Notes: generated from the sequence alone by a model not told the origin. A stretch of 64,000 nucleotides of DNA from Rhizobium sp. ZPR4 (GCF_040215725.1 NZ_CP157969.1:682001-746000); one strand, 5' to 3'. Shown: positions 35,615-45,124, numbered from the stretch's first letter. Translations and numbers: made by a program.

Positions 35615-35809
35615 TCAGTTTGCGACTGCCGGATAGCCGGCCTGTTCGAGAGCCTGCTGGAGCATCGGCTGAGAGGCAGTCGTCTCGATCTTGACGGTGC
35701 GCGCGTCCGGATTGGTCTCGATCCTGGCGTCGGGATCGACGGATTGGATCGCCTTGGTAACGGACCTGGCGCAGCCGCCGCAGGTCATGTTTTCGATTCT
35801 GAGCTCCAT
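35615..35809 (-). CDS. copZ: Copper chaperone, HMA domain (CopZ type)
   Basis: Small cytoplasmic metallochaperone of 64 residues formed by a single heavy-metal-associated domain. The Cu(I)-binding motif NMTCGGCARSV (MxCxxC) is near the start. It hands copper to the N-terminal domains of the P-type ATPase encoded divergently. AAGGAG lies seven to eight bases before ATG 35809; the longer frame to 35881 covers the promoter. Its own MerR-type operator is at 35842-35874. Confidence 0.9.
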   Translation of the reverse strand: MELRIENMTCGGCARSVTKAIQSVDPDARIETNPDARTVKIETTASQPMLQQALEQAGYPAVAN

Positions 35810-35841
35810 GAGAATTCTCCTTGGTTTTGATCTCACGGCAC

Positions 35842-35874
35842 TCAAGGTGGAGTTTCCAACCATGGTAAGGTCAA
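35842..35874 (-). promoter_or_regulatory. CueR/HmrR-type promoter-operator for copZ
   Basis: Minus strand: -35 TTGACC, dyad core CTTAC-CATGGTT-GGAAA, and CACCTT at the -10 place after a 19-bp spacer. The long 19-bp spacer with an operator in it is the mark of MerR-family promoters. It matches 27 of 31 bases of the facing actP promoter. Confidence 0.75.
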
Positions 35875-35899
35875 GTGTCATCCGATGAAAAAAATGCTA

Positions 35900-35930
35900 T
35901 TGACCTTCCCATGGTTGGAAGCCTCACCTT
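35900..35930 (+). promoter_or_regulatory. CueR/HmrR-type promoter-operator for actP
   Basis: Plus strand: -35 TTGACC at 35900-35905, dyad CTTCC-CATGGTT-GGAAG inside a 19-bp spacer, and CACCTT at 35925-35930. The perfect CTTCC/GGAAG dyad is the expected binding site for the HmrR protein encoded downstream. Confidence 0.8.
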
Positions 35931-35969
35931 CCCTTCACATTCAAATTTCGGAGCGTGAAAGGACCTCCC

Positions 35970-38462
35970 ATGAATAGTTCAGTTCGGCCACTGGATTTGT
36001 CGACTGTCATATCGCTGCCCATCGAGGGTATGACCTGTGCATCCTGCGTGGGCAGCGTCGAGCGCGCCCTGAAGAACGTTCCAGGCGTCGATGCCGTATC
36101 GGTCAATCTCGCCACCGAAAAGGCAAGCATCACGACACACGCGGCCATCGATCACACGGAACTCGTCCGGGCTGTCGAAAATGTCGGCTATTCCGTCCCT
36201 GAGAGTTTCACTGCTGCGGTAGGCTCCATCGAGCTTTCGATCGAGGGCATGACCTGTGCCTCGTGCGTCGGCAGCGTCGAACGCGCCCTGAAGACCGTGC
36301 CTGGCGTAAGTGAGGCCGCCGTCAACCTTGCGACCGAGCGGGCCACGATCAAAGGGACGGCGCACGCGGCAAGCCTTATCGCAGCGGTCGAGAACGCCGG
36401 CTACGAGGCGAAAATTATAAGCGCGGACCGGGGAGACGAAGAGGCCGGACGCGCGCAGAAGAAGGACGCCGAACGGCGAGAACTCACCCGCGATTTCACC
36501 ATCGCCGCGATTTTGACGACGCCGGTCTTTCTCCTGGAGATGGGATCGCACCTCATTCCCGGCGTCCACGCTCTGATCGCAGAGACGATCGGGATGCAGT
36601 GGAGCTGGTACATCCAGCTTGCGCTGACGACGCTCGTCCTCTTCGTTCCCGGCATCCGCTTCTATAAAAAGGGGCTACCGGCGCTCCTTCGCCTTGCGCC
36701 CGACATGAACTCGCTGGTCGCCGTCGGCTCATTGGCAGCCTATGGCTATTCGCTGGTTGCGACCTTCGCGCCCGGCTTGTTGCCACCCGGCACGATCAAC
36801 GTCTATTTCGAAGCGGCCGCCGTCATCGTTACGCTCATCCTACTCGGCCGACTGCTCGAGGCCCGAGCCAAGGGACGCACATCCGAAGCGATCAAACGTC
36901 TGGTCAACCTACAAGCCAAAACCGCGCGCGTGCAGCGCGGCGGCAGGGCCGCCGATCTGCCGATCGGCTCGGTCGTTTCCGGCGATATCGTCGAGGTTCG
37001 TCCCGGCGAACGGGTTCCGATCGACGGGGAGTTGGTCGAGGGCGAGAGCTATGTCGACGAATCGATGATCACCGGCGAGCCGATCCCGGTCCCGAAGACG
37101 ATCGGCAGCGCAGTCGTTGGTGGTACTGTCAATCAGAAAGGCGCCTTTGTCTTCCGCGCGACGGCCGTCGGCGGCAATACGGTGCTGTCGCAGATCATTC
37201 GCATGGTGGAGGAGGCACAGGGGTCGAAACTGCCGATCCAGGCCATGGTCGACAAGGTGACCATGTGGTTCGTACCGGCCGTGATGGTCGTGGCTGCCGC
37301 AACCTTCGCCGCCTGGCTCTACTTCGGTCCGTCACCGGCCCTCACCTTTGCGCTCATCAATGCGGTCGCCGTCCTCATCATCGCCTGCCCATGCGCCATG
37401 GGGCTTGCCACCCCGACCTCGATCATGGTCGGCACAGGGCGTGGCGCCGAACTGGGTGTACTCTTCCGCAAGGGCGAAGCCCTGCAACTGCTCAAGGACG
37501 CAAGCGTCGTGGCCGTCGACAAGACAGGCACACTGACCGAAGGCAAGCCGGCCCTGACCGATCTGGAACTGGCGGCGGGTTTCGACCGCTCCGGCGTGCT
37601 GCGCCTGGTGGCGGCAGTGGAAGCGAAATCCGAGCATCCGATTGCCCGCGCAATCGTCGAGGCGGCCACTTCCGAAGATCTGGCGCTGCCAACCGTGGCG
37701 GATTTCAAATCGGTGACGGGCTTGGGCGTGAGCGCCACAGCCGGCGACAAACGCATCGAGATCGGCGCTGACCGCTACATGGCCGAGCTTGGGCTTGACG
37801 TCGCAGGCTTCTCGGAAGCTGCCGAGCGTCTCAGCAACGAAGGCAAGTCCCCGCTTTATGCGGCGATCGACGGCCAGCTCGCCGCAATCATTGCGGTCGC
37901 CGATCCGATCAAGGAGACGACACCGGCAGCGATCAGGGCGATGCACGATCTCGGCCTGAAGGTGGCGATGGTCACCGGCGACAATGCCCGCACGGCCAAA
38001 GCTATCGCAGCACGGCTCGGCATCGACGAGGTCGTGGCCGAAGTGCTGCCCGACGGCAAGGTCGAAGCAGTTCGCCGCCTCAAGCGCCAGCACGGCAAGG
38101 TGGCTTTCGTTGGTGATGGCATCAACGATGCGCCGGCGCTGGCCGAGGCCGATGTCGGTCTTGCCATCGGTACGGGCACGGATATCGCTATCGAAGCGGC
38201 CGATGTCGTCCTGATGTCGGGAAGCCTGCAGGGAGTGCCGAACGCCATTGCCCTGTCCAAGGCGACGATCGGCAACATCAGGCAGAACCTGTTCTGGGCC
38301 TTCGCCTACAATACGGCGCTGATCCCGGTCGCCGCCGGCGCGCTATATCCGGCTTTCGGCATCCTGCTATCACCGGTTTTTGCCGCCGGCGCCATGGCCT
38401 TGTCGAGCGTCTTCGTGCTTGGCAATGCGTTGCGGCTGCGCCGCTTCAGGGTCACCAGCTAA
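35970..38462 (+). CDS. actP: Copper-exporting P1B-type ATPase (ActP/CopA)
   Basis: Inner-membrane Cu(I) pump of 830 residues. Two N-terminal HMA domains carry GMTCASC (C23/C26 and C96/C99). The transmembrane metal site is the CPC motif at 473-475, the phosphorylated aspartate is D517 in DKTGT, and the hinge [20 protein letters not shown] is intact; the HP motif is in SEHPIARAI. About eight helices are predicted. In rhizobia this gene is known as actP, needed for copper and acid tolerance and controlled by HmrR. ATG 35970 follows AAAGGA; a GTG at 35955 is the alternative. Its MerR-type promoter lies just upstream. Confidence 0.96.
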   Translation: MNSSVRPLDLSTVISLPIEGMTCASCVGSVERALKNVPGVDAVSVNLATEKASITTHAAIDHTELVRAVENVGYSVPESFTAAVGSIELSIEGMTCASCVGSVERALKTVPGVSEAAVNLATERATIKGTAHAASLIAAVENAGYEAKIISADRGDEEAGRAQKKDAERRELTRDFTIAAILTTPVFLLEMGSHLIPGVHALIAETIGMQWSWYIQLALTTLVLFVPGIRFYKKGLPALLRLAPDMNSLVAVGSLAAYGYSLVATFAPGLLPPGTINVYFEAAAVIVTLILLGRLLEARAKGRTSEAIKRLVNLQAKTARVQRGGRAADLPIGSVVSGDIVEVRPGERVPIDGELVEGESYVDESMITGEPIPVPKTIGSAVVGGTVNQKGAFVFRATAVGGNTVLSQIIRMVEEAQGSKLPIQAMVDKVTMWFVPAVMVVAAATFAAWLYFGPSPALTFALINAVAVLIIACPCAMGLATPTSIMVGTGRGAELGVLFRKGEALQLLKDASVVAVDKTGTLTEGKPALTDLELAAGFDRSGVLRLVAAVEAKSEHPIARAIVEAATSEDLALPTVADFKSVTGLGVSATAGDKRIEIGADRYMAELGLDVAGFSEAAERLSNEGKSPLYAAIDGQLAAIIAVADPIKETTPAAIRAMHDLGLKVAMVTGDNARTAKAIAARLGIDEVVAEVLPDGKVEAVRRLKRQHGKVAFVGDGINDAPALAEADVGLAIGTGTDIAIEAADVVLMSGSLQGVPNAIALSKATIGNIRQNLFWAFAYNTALIPVAAGALYPAFGILLSPVFAAGAMALSSVFVLGNALRLRRFRVTS

Positions 38463-38471
38463 CAAACGGAT

Positions 38472-38498
38472 GCAGCCGGTCCCTCTTGGGCCGGCTGC
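38472..38498 (+). terminator. Intercistronic hairpin between actP and hmrR
   Basis: Perfect 8-bp stem GCAGCCGG / CCGGCTGC with an 11-base loop in the 56-bp gap. No U-run; it may reduce read-through into the regulator gene. Confidence 0.5.
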
Positions 38499-38518
38499 CT
38501 TATGTCAGGAGAACGTTC

Positions 38519-38968
38519 ATGAATATCGGACAGGCAGCCAAGGCATCGGGCGTCTCGGCCAAGATGATCCGCTACTACGAAGAGACCGGCCTCATTCCGG
38601 CAGCCGGCAGAACGGCGTCGGGCTATCGCGACTATTCAGATACCGACGTGCATATGCTGCGCTTCATCCGCCGGGCGCGCGATCTTGGCTTTGCCGTCGC
38701 TGAAATCGGTGAGCTTTTGGAACTCTGGCGCGACGAAACCCGTCAGAGCGTGGAGGTCAAGCGCCTGGCTCTGGGCCATATCGAAGCGCTGAAGAAAAAG
38801 ATCGCCGACCTGCAGGATATGGAGCATACGCTCACCATGCTTGTTAACTCCTGCCAGGGCGACCATCGCCCGCATTGCCCGATCCTGCAGCGGCTCGAGA
38901 CCGATCAGGAAGACGAAAATCTGTCGATCCAGCCTCGAACCGGCGCGATACTGAGGCCTTTGCAATGA
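38519..38968 (+). CDS. hmrR: Cu(I)-responsive MerR family regulator (HmrR/CueR)
   Basis: Copper-sensing activator of 149 residues. N-terminal MerR helix-turn-helix (MNIGQAAKASGVSAKMIRYYEETGLIPAAGRTASGYRDY), a long dimerisation helix (about 75-110), and a metal loop with C112 and C120 (CQGDHRPHC), the exact positions used by CueR to bind Cu(I). It should activate the actP and copZ promoters, whose 19-bp spacers need distortion by a MerR protein. AGGAG precedes ATG 38519. It is cotranscribed with actP. Confidence 0.94.
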   Translation: MNIGQAAKASGVSAKMIRYYEETGLIPAAGRTASGYRDYSDTDVHMLRFIRRARDLGFAVAEIGELLELWRDETRQSVEVKRLALGHIEALKKKIADLQDMEHTLTMLVNSCQGDHRPHCPILQRLETDQEDENLSIQPRTGAILRPLQ

Positions 38969-39111
38969 TCCTTGCCAAATAGCACCGTAACGACCGCATA
39001 GCCGGTGCGCGAACTGATTGCTCTTGCCGGCTTGACGGTTTTCGCGCTCGTTTTCCTGACAGCCGTGGCAGAGCAGCTGGCGTTCTCTTTGCCGTCTCGG
39101 GAACGATCGTC

Positions 39112-39181
39112 CAACGCACGACCGGCAAAGTGAGGCGGGGCACGGCACTGTGCGTATCGATACGCTCAACGCACGACCGGC
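39112..39181. repeat. 15-bp direct repeat pair at the end of the GAD-like gene
   Basis: CAACGCACGACCGGC occurs at 39112-39126 and 39167-39181. The second copy contains the stop codon end of the minus-strand gene; the first lies 41 bp beyond it. It could be a scar of a small duplication or deletion. The 38969-39165 stretch otherwise shows no convincing gene. Confidence 0.55.
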
Positions 39182-40608
39182 GAACGGGTTGTCAAAATGT
39201 CTCCGACCGCCGGGCCGTGTTCGATCGCACCGTCTTCGCCCCGTCGATATTCGACGCCGACCTCGCATGCGTGTGGGGCCATCTTCCAGATCCAGCCTTT
39301 AAGGTCGCGACCGGTGTCGGGAGGCGAGTAGAGCGGCATGTTGAAGCGCAGTCCATCCTCCTCGCCGAGATCGAGCGTGCACATGACCGTGCCTTCGCCG
39401 TTGTCTTCTTCGTTGAGGTTGGGGTCTTCCACATGGGTGATCGTGGGACGAAGCGGCTCGACATGAACCAGGGCCTGCAGGGCGCGCGGAAGATCGGCAA
39501 AGGGCGGCGCAGGGCGGCCGTCGTTCGGCTCTTCCGCGAAAGTCTCATTCAGCGTGACCCGGCGGAAATAATACTCGCTGCGCCCCATTTCGTCCCAGCC
39601 GCCGATCGCCGTTGCGATATCGCCCAGCTCGTTGACACGCAGCAGGAAGCTGGTTCCGCCCGAATACATCACCACGAGACGGTCGTCATTGTCGTCGCCA
39701 CCCGAGGAATCGGCGCGCAGGACGATGTCGAGCGCAACGATCTCGTCCCCTTCGGCGTTGCGAGAGACTTGATAGGTCCCGGTGTAGAAACGCACCCCGA
39801 CGCGTTCCAAAGTCCGATAATGGATGCGCCAGAACAACAGGCTGTAGCGACCGTCTGGCCGGAGCGCCAGGAGCCTGTGCCAATCGCTGTAGGAAGACAG
39901 ATATAAGCCGGCTAAATATTTTCCGTCCGCGATATCCTCGAATGTCGAACGATGCTCGACCGGCAAGGCGTCGGCCACAGTCGTGGGCTTCTCGGCTGTC
40001 GGCCTGGGCGGATCAACGGCATCGCGAAGGCGCCGGTGCATCTCGAAGGCATCGACCTTTGCAATCCGCAGCATCTGCATCGAAAACAGCATCTGGTCGA
40101 TCTCGTAGACCTCGCCCGACGAGAGTGCTCCGCATTCCTCGCGCGCCGACCGCGCCAATGCTGGCGAAATGAGGGATTCTAGCGACTGTCCATCGCAAAG
40201 GAACCGATTGAAGAATTCGTCCAGGCTCCAGGCGAGATCGCTCGTCTTTTTCGATACGGGATCGATGAAGACGACATCCTCGTCGGTTGCCGTCAGCTTG
40301 CGGTAATAGAGAAGGACGCCGAATGGCGTCAGGGCGATCGGGATGCGCCGCACCTCATCCGGCGGCGAAACGATCCATCGGTTAAGCACAGCCTGCCAAA
40401 GCCGAGGATCGATCAGGGCGAGTTGCCTATCGCCATAGAATCCGAGCCCCTTGCGGCGCCATAATTGGAGAAGGCTGTCGGGAAGAATGCCTTCATAGGC
40501 CGCGACAAGCTCTCTGGTCGCCCGGGAAACCTGCCGCGATGGCGGATGCGCTTTGACGAAGCGGCGAAGAACGAGGCGGCGAAACGGAAGAACAAGGCGA
40601 TCAAACAT
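39166..40608 (-). CDS. GAD-like/Tdi1 (DUF1851) domain protein, type VI immunity-like
   Basis: Soluble protein of about 480 residues. The N-terminal part (FVKAHPPSRQVSRATRELVAAYEGILPDSLLQLWRRKGLGFYGDRQLALIDP) followed by PIALTPFGVLLYYRKLTATDEDVVFIDP and WSLDEFFNRFLCD is the GAD-like plus DUF1851 pair seen in the type VI effector-immunity protein Tdi1. The C-terminal ~280 residues (from GKYLAGLYLSSYSDWHRLL) are not recognised and contain an acidic stretch (SGGDDNDDR). No effector, VgrG or PAAR gene is nearby, so it would be an orphan immunity or a fusion with another role. ATG 40608 is chosen by similarity; no strong ribosome site. Confidence 0.75.
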   Translation of the reverse strand: MFDRLVLPFRRLVLRRFVKAHPPSRQVSRATRELVAAYEGILPDSLLQLWRRKGLGFYGDRQLALIDPRLWQAVLNRWIVSPPDEVRRIPIALTPFGVLLYYRKLTATDEDVVFIDPVSKKTSDLAWSLDEFFNRFLCDGQSLESLISPALARSAREECGALSSGEVYEIDQMLFSMQMLRIAKVDAFEMHRRLRDAVDPPRPTAEKPTTVADALPVEHRSTFEDIADGKYLAGLYLSSYSDWHRLLALRPDGRYSLLFWRIHYRTLERVGVRFYTGTYQVSRNAEGDEIVALDIVLRADSSGGDDNDDRLVVMYSGGTSFLLRVNELGDIATAIGGWDEMGRSEYYFRRVTLNETFAEEPNDGRPAPPFADLPRALQALVHVEPLRPTITHVEDPNLNEEDNGEGTVMCTLDLGEEDGLRFNMPLYSPPDTGRDLKGWIWKMAPHACEVGVEYRRGEDGAIEHGPAVGDILTTRSPVVR

Positions 40609-40699
40609 AAGTTGTATATGGACGGCTGTGCCTACCGGACAAGATGCCCAACGACTTAGGCATGCGCTTTTCGCAGTCTGCTTGATGGCGACAAGATGC

Positions 40700-41608
40700 T
40701 CAGGTTTCGCCGTCAAGGAATTGCCGGAGACGCGGCACGACAAAATCAAGGAAGACGCGCACGCGCTGCGGCATGCGAGCGCCTCCCAGAAAGACCGCAT
40801 GAATCTGTTCCTCATCCGGCTCGACGACATCGGTGAGTACCTCGATGAGACGACCGGCCGCAAGATCGTCCCGGACGTGATAGTCACCCATGCGGGCAAG
40901 CCCCACACCTGCCAGCGCCATCCGCCGTACGGTTTCGCCATTGTTGGCAAGCAGCGAACTCGTCATGGCACGATCGACGACACGGCCGCTTTCTCTGATA
41001 GGCCAGACGGGCGCTAGGCGACGGAAATTGAATCCCAGGCAATTATGCCGCGAGAGATCATCGACGGTCAGCGGTATTCCATGACGATCGAGATAACTGG
41101 GCGCGGCGACGATCTTGCGGCGGGCAATGCCGATACGTCGCGCGATCATCCCTGAATCCGGCAAGGGTCCCACCCGGAAGGCAATGTCTGTCCGATCGAG
41201 ATAGAGGTCGACGATTTCGTCCGACAGCGACAGATCGACCACGACATTAGGGTAGATCTGCCAGAACTCCGGCAGGAGCGGCTCAAGGCCCAGTACACCG
41301 AGAGCAACGGAAATGTTGACCCGCACCGTGCCGCCGGTGGTCGTGGCGCCCTGCGATAGTTCCTGCTCGACCTCGTCGAGATCGTGCAACAGCGCCTGGC
41401 TGCGCTCATAGTAGATCCGCCCCTCAGAGGTCAGCGACAATCGCCGGGTGGAGCGTTCGACAAGGCGCACGCCGAGCCGGGCCTCGATCCGCGAGATCAG
41501 CTTACTGACGGTGGATGGCGTCATGCGCAGCAACCGCGCCGCTTCCGAAAAGCTACCCACCTCGACGACGCGAAGAAACACCTGCATTTCGCCGGCACGA
41601 TTATCCAT
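40700..41608 (-). CDS. LysR family transcriptional regulator
   Basis: Regulator of 302 residues: LysR helix-turn-helix (GEMQVFLRVVEVGSFSEAARLLRMTPSTVSKLISRIEARLGVRL) and effector domain (VRVNISVALGVLGLEPLLPEFWQIYPNVVVDLSLSDE). ATG 41608 gives the normal family length; the frame extending to 41677 reads through the operator. It is divergent from the aldo/keto reductase-MFS pair and probably controls it from the inverted repeat at 41630-41648. Confidence 0.92.
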   Translation of the reverse strand: MDNRAGEMQVFLRVVEVGSFSEAARLLRMTPSTVSKLISRIEARLGVRLVERSTRRLSLTSEGRIYYERSQALLHDLDEVEQELSQGATTTGGTVRVNISVALGVLGLEPLLPEFWQIYPNVVVDLSLSDEIVDLYLDRTDIAFRVGPLPDSGMIARRIGIARRKIVAAPSYLDRHGIPLTVDDLSRHNCLGFNFRRLAPVWPIRESGRVVDRAMTSSLLANNGETVRRMALAGVGLARMGDYHVRDDLAAGRLIEVLTDVVEPDEEQIHAVFLGGARMPQRVRVFLDFVVPRLRQFLDGET

Positions 41609-41629
41609 CAGACACCATCTTTGACTTGA

Positions 41630-41648
41630 TTTCACAGATAATGTGAAA
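41630..41648. promoter_or_regulatory. LysR-type operator
   Basis: TTTCACAGATAATGTGAAA: perfect 7-bp arms around a 5-base centre, in the divergent region between the LysR gene and the aldo/keto reductase gene. It contains T-N11-A as expected for a LysR site. Confidence 0.65.
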
Positions 41649-41775
41649 ACCGGCGGCATTATCACCTGCCGATACACTCTCTATTTCATAAGTCGAAAAG
41701 ATCGCGCCCTCAAGCCTGGCGCTCAATCCATTCCAGGCAGCGAAAGCTGCCCGATGCTCTCAGAAGGATTTTTCG

Positions 41776-42600
41776 ATGCTAACCGTTTCCGCCCATGGCG
41801 CAACAATTCCCGCTCTCGGCTTCGGCGTCTTCCGCATGTCGGACGCTGAAGTGGAGCGCGTCATTCCCGCCGCACTTGAAGCCGGGTTCCGTCACTTCGA
41901 TACGGCACAAATCTACCAGAACGAGGCAGCGCTCGGTCGAGTTCTTGCAGCAGCCGGAGCCCGGCGGGACGACCTGTTCCTGACCACCAAGGTCTGGGTC
42001 GACAACTATAGCGTCGACAGGTTCGCCGCTTCGGTCGATGAGAGCCTCGACAAGCTGAAGACCGATCGCGTCGATCTGCTTCTGCTGCACTGGCCGGCCG
42101 ACAAGGTGTCGGTTGCCGACCAGATCGAGATGCTGAACACGGTGAAGGCTGCCGGCAAGACCCGCTTCGTCGGCGTCAGCAACCAGAACATCGCGCAGAT
42201 GCGGGAATCGGTCAGGCTTTCCAGCACACCGATCGTGACCAATCAGGTCGAGATCCATCCCTATCTGCCCCAAAAAGCTCTCGCTGCGGCCGCGAAGGCG
42301 AACGGCGTTGCGGTCACCGCCTATTACGGCATGGCCGACGGTGCGGTGCCGAAGGATCAGGTACTGCAGCGGATCGGCGCCAAGTACGGCAAGAGCGCCG
42401 CGCAGGTCGGTCTGCGCTGGTTGATTGAACAGGGCCACATTGCACTGTCGAAGACGGCCAATCCGGAGCGCGTCAAGGAGAACATCGCCATCTTCGATTT
42501 CAGCCTCGACGAACAGGACATGGCCGCCATCGCCAATCTCGCGCGCCCCGATGGACGGATCGTCAGCCCACCCGGCCTTGCTCCGGAATGGGACGTCTAA
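41776..42600 (+). CDS. Aldo/keto reductase (2,5-diketo-gluconate reductase-like)
   Basis: NADPH-dependent reductase of 274 residues with a TIM-barrel fold. The catalytic tetrad is visible: D42 and Y47 (FDTAQIYQNE), K72 (LTTKVW) and H105 (LLLLHWP). The SKTANPERVKENIAIFDFSL segment near the end binds the cofactor phosphate. The closest group is DkgB/YafB-like enzymes, which reduce sugar-derived or toxic aldehydes. It is followed after 10 bp by an MFS gene and faces a LysR regulator, a layout often seen for detoxification of small carbonyls. Confidence 0.93.
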   Translation: MLTVSAHGATIPALGFGVFRMSDAEVERVIPAALEAGFRHFDTAQIYQNEAALGRVLAAAGARRDDLFLTTKVWVDNYSVDRFAASVDESLDKLKTDRVDLLLLHWPADKVSVADQIEMLNTVKAAGKTRFVGVSNQNIAQMRESVRLSSTPIVTNQVEIHPYLPQKALAAAAKANGVAVTAYYGMADGAVPKDQVLQRIGAKYGKSAAQVGLRWLIEQGHIALSKTANPERVKENIAIFDFSLDEQDMAAIANLARPDGRIVSPPGLAPEWDV

Positions 42601-42610
42601 GGAGTCTACC

Positions 42611-43822
42611 ATGAACACCCAGATTTCGACGGCCGAGAAGGCCCAAACATCCTCCCACGCCCAATGGGCGCTTCTTGCGCTTGCGATCGGTGCCTTCGGC
42701 ATCGGTACGACCGAGTTTTCGCCGATGGGGCTTCTCCCGGTCATTGCCAAGGGGGTTGACGTCTCGATCCCGACGGCCGGCCTTCTCATCAGTGCCTATG
42801 CGATCGGCGTCATGGTCGGCGCCCCTTTCATGACGCTTGCCTTCAGCCGCTTCGGCAAGCGCACCGCGTTGATGCTGCTGATGAGCATCTTCACGATCGG
42901 CAATCTCATGTCGGCGATGGCGCCCGGCTACTTCACGCTGCTGCTCGCCCGGCTTGTCACGAGCCTCAACCATGGCGCCTTCTTCGGCCTCGGTGCCGTC
43001 GTGGCGGCAAGCGTGGTGCCGAAGGAAAAGCAGGCAAGCGCGGTCGCCGCGATGTTCATGGGGCTGACGATCGCCAATATCGGCGGCGTACCGGCTGCGA
43101 CCTGGGTCGGTCAGGCGATCGGCTGGCGCATGGCGTTTGCCGGAACTGCCGTAATCGGCATCGCCGCCATTGCGGCGCTGTGGTTTGCCCTGCCGAAGGG
43201 CGAGCGCGGCGCGATGCCCAATGTCAGGCGGGAACTTGCCGTGCTCACCCATCCGACGGTGCTGCTTGCCATGGCGACAACCGTCATGGGCGCAGGCGCG
43301 ATGTTCTCGCTATACACCTATGTCGCTCCGGCGCTCACCGAGCTGACCGGCGCCTCCAACGGCTTTGTGACCCTGGGTCTGGTGCTGATCGGCGTCGGCT
43401 TCACGGTCGGCAACTGGCTGGGCGGCCGCCTGGCCGACTGGTCGCTCGATGGCGCCACCAAGATCTTCCTGGCTCTGCTCGCGGCCATCATGTTCGTGCT
43501 GCCGCTGGCGATGGTCACTCACGTGGGAGCCGCTATCGGCCTGCTTCTCTGGGGTGGCGCAGCATTTGCCATCGTCCCGCCCGTGCAGATGCGCGTCATG
43601 GAAGCAGCGGCAGAAGCGCCTGGCCTTGCCTCCTCCATCAATGTCGGGGCCTTCAATCTCGGCAATGCCCTGGGGGCCGCAACCGGTGCGGCCGTCATCA
43701 GCCTCGGCTTCGGCTATGCGGCAGTCTCGATCGCCGGAGGTCTGCTGGCTGCCGCCGGCCTGGCGCTGGTATTGATCGGTACGCGCAAACCGTCATCGGT
43801 GACTGCAAATTGTAACGCTTGA
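42611..43822 (+). CDS. MFS transporter, DHA1 (AraJ/YdeA-like)
   Basis: Inner-membrane exporter of 403 residues with twelve helices. The first helix has GAFGIGTTEFSPMGLLPVIA, the typical start of the sugar-efflux/chloramphenicol-type DHA1 group; RFGKRTALMLLM is the A-motif loop between helices 2 and 3. AAGGAG lies five to ten bases before ATG 42611; the frame back to 42425 overlaps the reductase and is not coding. It probably expels a product or stressor handled by the reductase. Confidence 0.93.
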   Translation: MNTQISTAEKAQTSSHAQWALLALAIGAFGIGTTEFSPMGLLPVIAKGVDVSIPTAGLLISAYAIGVMVGAPFMTLAFSRFGKRTALMLLMSIFTIGNLMSAMAPGYFTLLLARLVTSLNHGAFFGLGAVVAASVVPKEKQASAVAAMFMGLTIANIGGVPAATWVGQAIGWRMAFAGTAVIGIAAIAALWFALPKGERGAMPNVRRELAVLTHPTVLLAMATTVMGAGAMFSLYTYVAPALTELTGASNGFVTLGLVLIGVGFTVGNWLGGRLADWSLDGATKIFLALLAAIMFVLPLAMVTHVGAAIGLLLWGGAAFAIVPPVQMRVMEAAAEAPGLASSINVGAFNLGNALGAATGAAVISLGFGYAAVSIAGGLLAAAGLALVLIGTRKPSSVTANCNA

Positions 43823-43866
43823 TAAGGATCAAAGCGTCCAAGCCCTCGATAATGCGGCTCGATCAA

Positions 43867-43893
43867 GCCGTCTGCAGGTTACCCGCAGGCGGC
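43867..43893 (+). terminator. Terminator-like hairpin after the MFS gene
   Basis: Stem GCCGTCTGC / GCAGGCGGC (eight pairs and one mismatch) with a 9-base loop, followed by TCTTTG. It lies between two convergent genes and may serve the plus-strand operon. Confidence 0.6.
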
Positions 43894-43917
43894 TCTTTGC
43901 CACATGGAAACCAAGCT

Positions 43918-44832
43918 TCAGGGCCACTTGATTTCCAGCGTGATCATATAGTTGCTGTAGTTGGGGGGAGCCGGCGGCGGGTTAGGGTTCGTGGCTGAAA
44001 AGATCGAATAATCAGTTATGCGCGGAGGTGTGGATGGCGGCTTCACATCCGGTCTCCAGGATGCCGTGAACGTTATCTTATCCGTGGCGCGAAAGGAAAG
44101 ATCGAGCTCGCGGTTTCTGCTTGCGCCATCCCGGGAATGCTTGCCCGCCAAGGACCATTTGTCCCATGATGCTTTCAAGGTCTCGGTTGCCTGAGTGCCT
44201 TTGCGTTCATAGCTGCCGCTCAGCGAGGAATTGTCACCCTTAGTCGACAGCTCGTAGAGTTGATCCTGAACCTTGCCGTTGAAGTCCGTCGTTATCGTGG
44301 CGCTGCCTTCGGTCTTGCCATCCGACGACCGTGCCTTGACGTCGAAAATGATCGTCTTGTTGCCGACATAGACGCCGACGTTCGGATTGAGCCCATTGGT
44401 CTTGAAACCGATGTCGCTCTTCGCCTTCGAATCGAGGACGATCGGACGCTCCGGGGACTGGAAATATTTTCCAAGCAAATCCTGCTGGGGCTTGCTCGGC
44501 GCGACGGGCTTGCCCATGGGGTCGAAGGCACCCATGACCGTGCAGCGCTGACCGCTCACCCAGCTGTTGACGGCAAAGATCAGATGTCCGTCATCTCCGA
44601 TTGCGGCCACGCCCTGATGCAGGCTGTTCCGCAGATTATAGCGACCGCAGCAGGACAGGGAGTCGTCACTCACCGCTTCGAAGGATCGGCCGGAAAAAAG
44701 CACACCGGACGGCAGTCCGGATGCCGTATCGCTTCCGAGAATGGGGCAGCTGGAGAGCGGTATCAGCCTGTAGCTGTTCAAATCCGTTTGCGGCGTCTGG
44801 CCTGTTGGCCTGGTGAGCGGTGCTAATCCCAT
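43918..44832 (-). CDS. Hypothetical protein
   Basis: Unrecognised protein of about 304 residues. No signal peptide or membrane helix is clear. The N-terminal half has a cysteine pair (DDSLSCCGRYN) and a block SLHQGVAAIGDDGHLIFAVNSW; the C-terminal half is beta-rich with repeated polar strands (KTIIFDVKARSSDGKTEGSATITTDF) and ends with a proline-rich stretch and a hydrophobic-aromatic tail (NYMITLEIKWP). That pattern could suit a secreted or surface protein, but this is a guess. ATG 44832 is chosen; TTG 44880 is possible; neither has a good ribosome site. It stands alone. Confidence 0.6.
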   Translation of the reverse strand: MGLAPLTRPTGQTPQTDLNSYRLIPLSSCPILGSDTASGLPSGVLFSGRSFEAVSDDSLSCCGRYNLRNSLHQGVAAIGDDGHLIFAVNSWVSGQRCTVMGAFDPMGKPVAPSKPQQDLLGKYFQSPERPIVLDSKAKSDIGFKTNGLNPNVGVYVGNKTIIFDVKARSSDGKTEGSATITTDFNGKVQDQLYELSTKGDNSSLSGSYERKGTQATETLKASWDKWSLAGKHSRDGASRNRELDLSFRATDKITFTASWRPDVKPPSTPPRITDYSIFSATNPNPPPAPPNYSNYMITLEIKWP

Positions 44833-45124
44833 ATCTGATCTGCCGTTTCTTGATCCGTTGACGAAGTATGAAATTCCCAAATCGCCATGCCGCTAGAAGG
44901 CAGCAGGCGATACGATTTATGCGTGTCCAACCCGGGGAGTTAGGTCGGCGAATTTATTTGTCCAGACAGGCGATTTTGTTTCTGGTGGCGTGAGACCGGG
45001 CTGAAGAAATTGGCTTGGGGCCTCGACCGCCTGATCATTTGACGCGGCTCGTATTGCCAGCACTAGTTGCTTTCGGATAGACCCTCTCCATCTCATCTGT
45101 GTTCAGATTCTCCGGAGCATAAAA

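Noticed and set aside
38969..39165. Short frames between hmrR and the GAD-like gene
   Set aside because: All are under 100 codons, overlap known genes, and have no protein-like features apart from a few hydrophobic residues.
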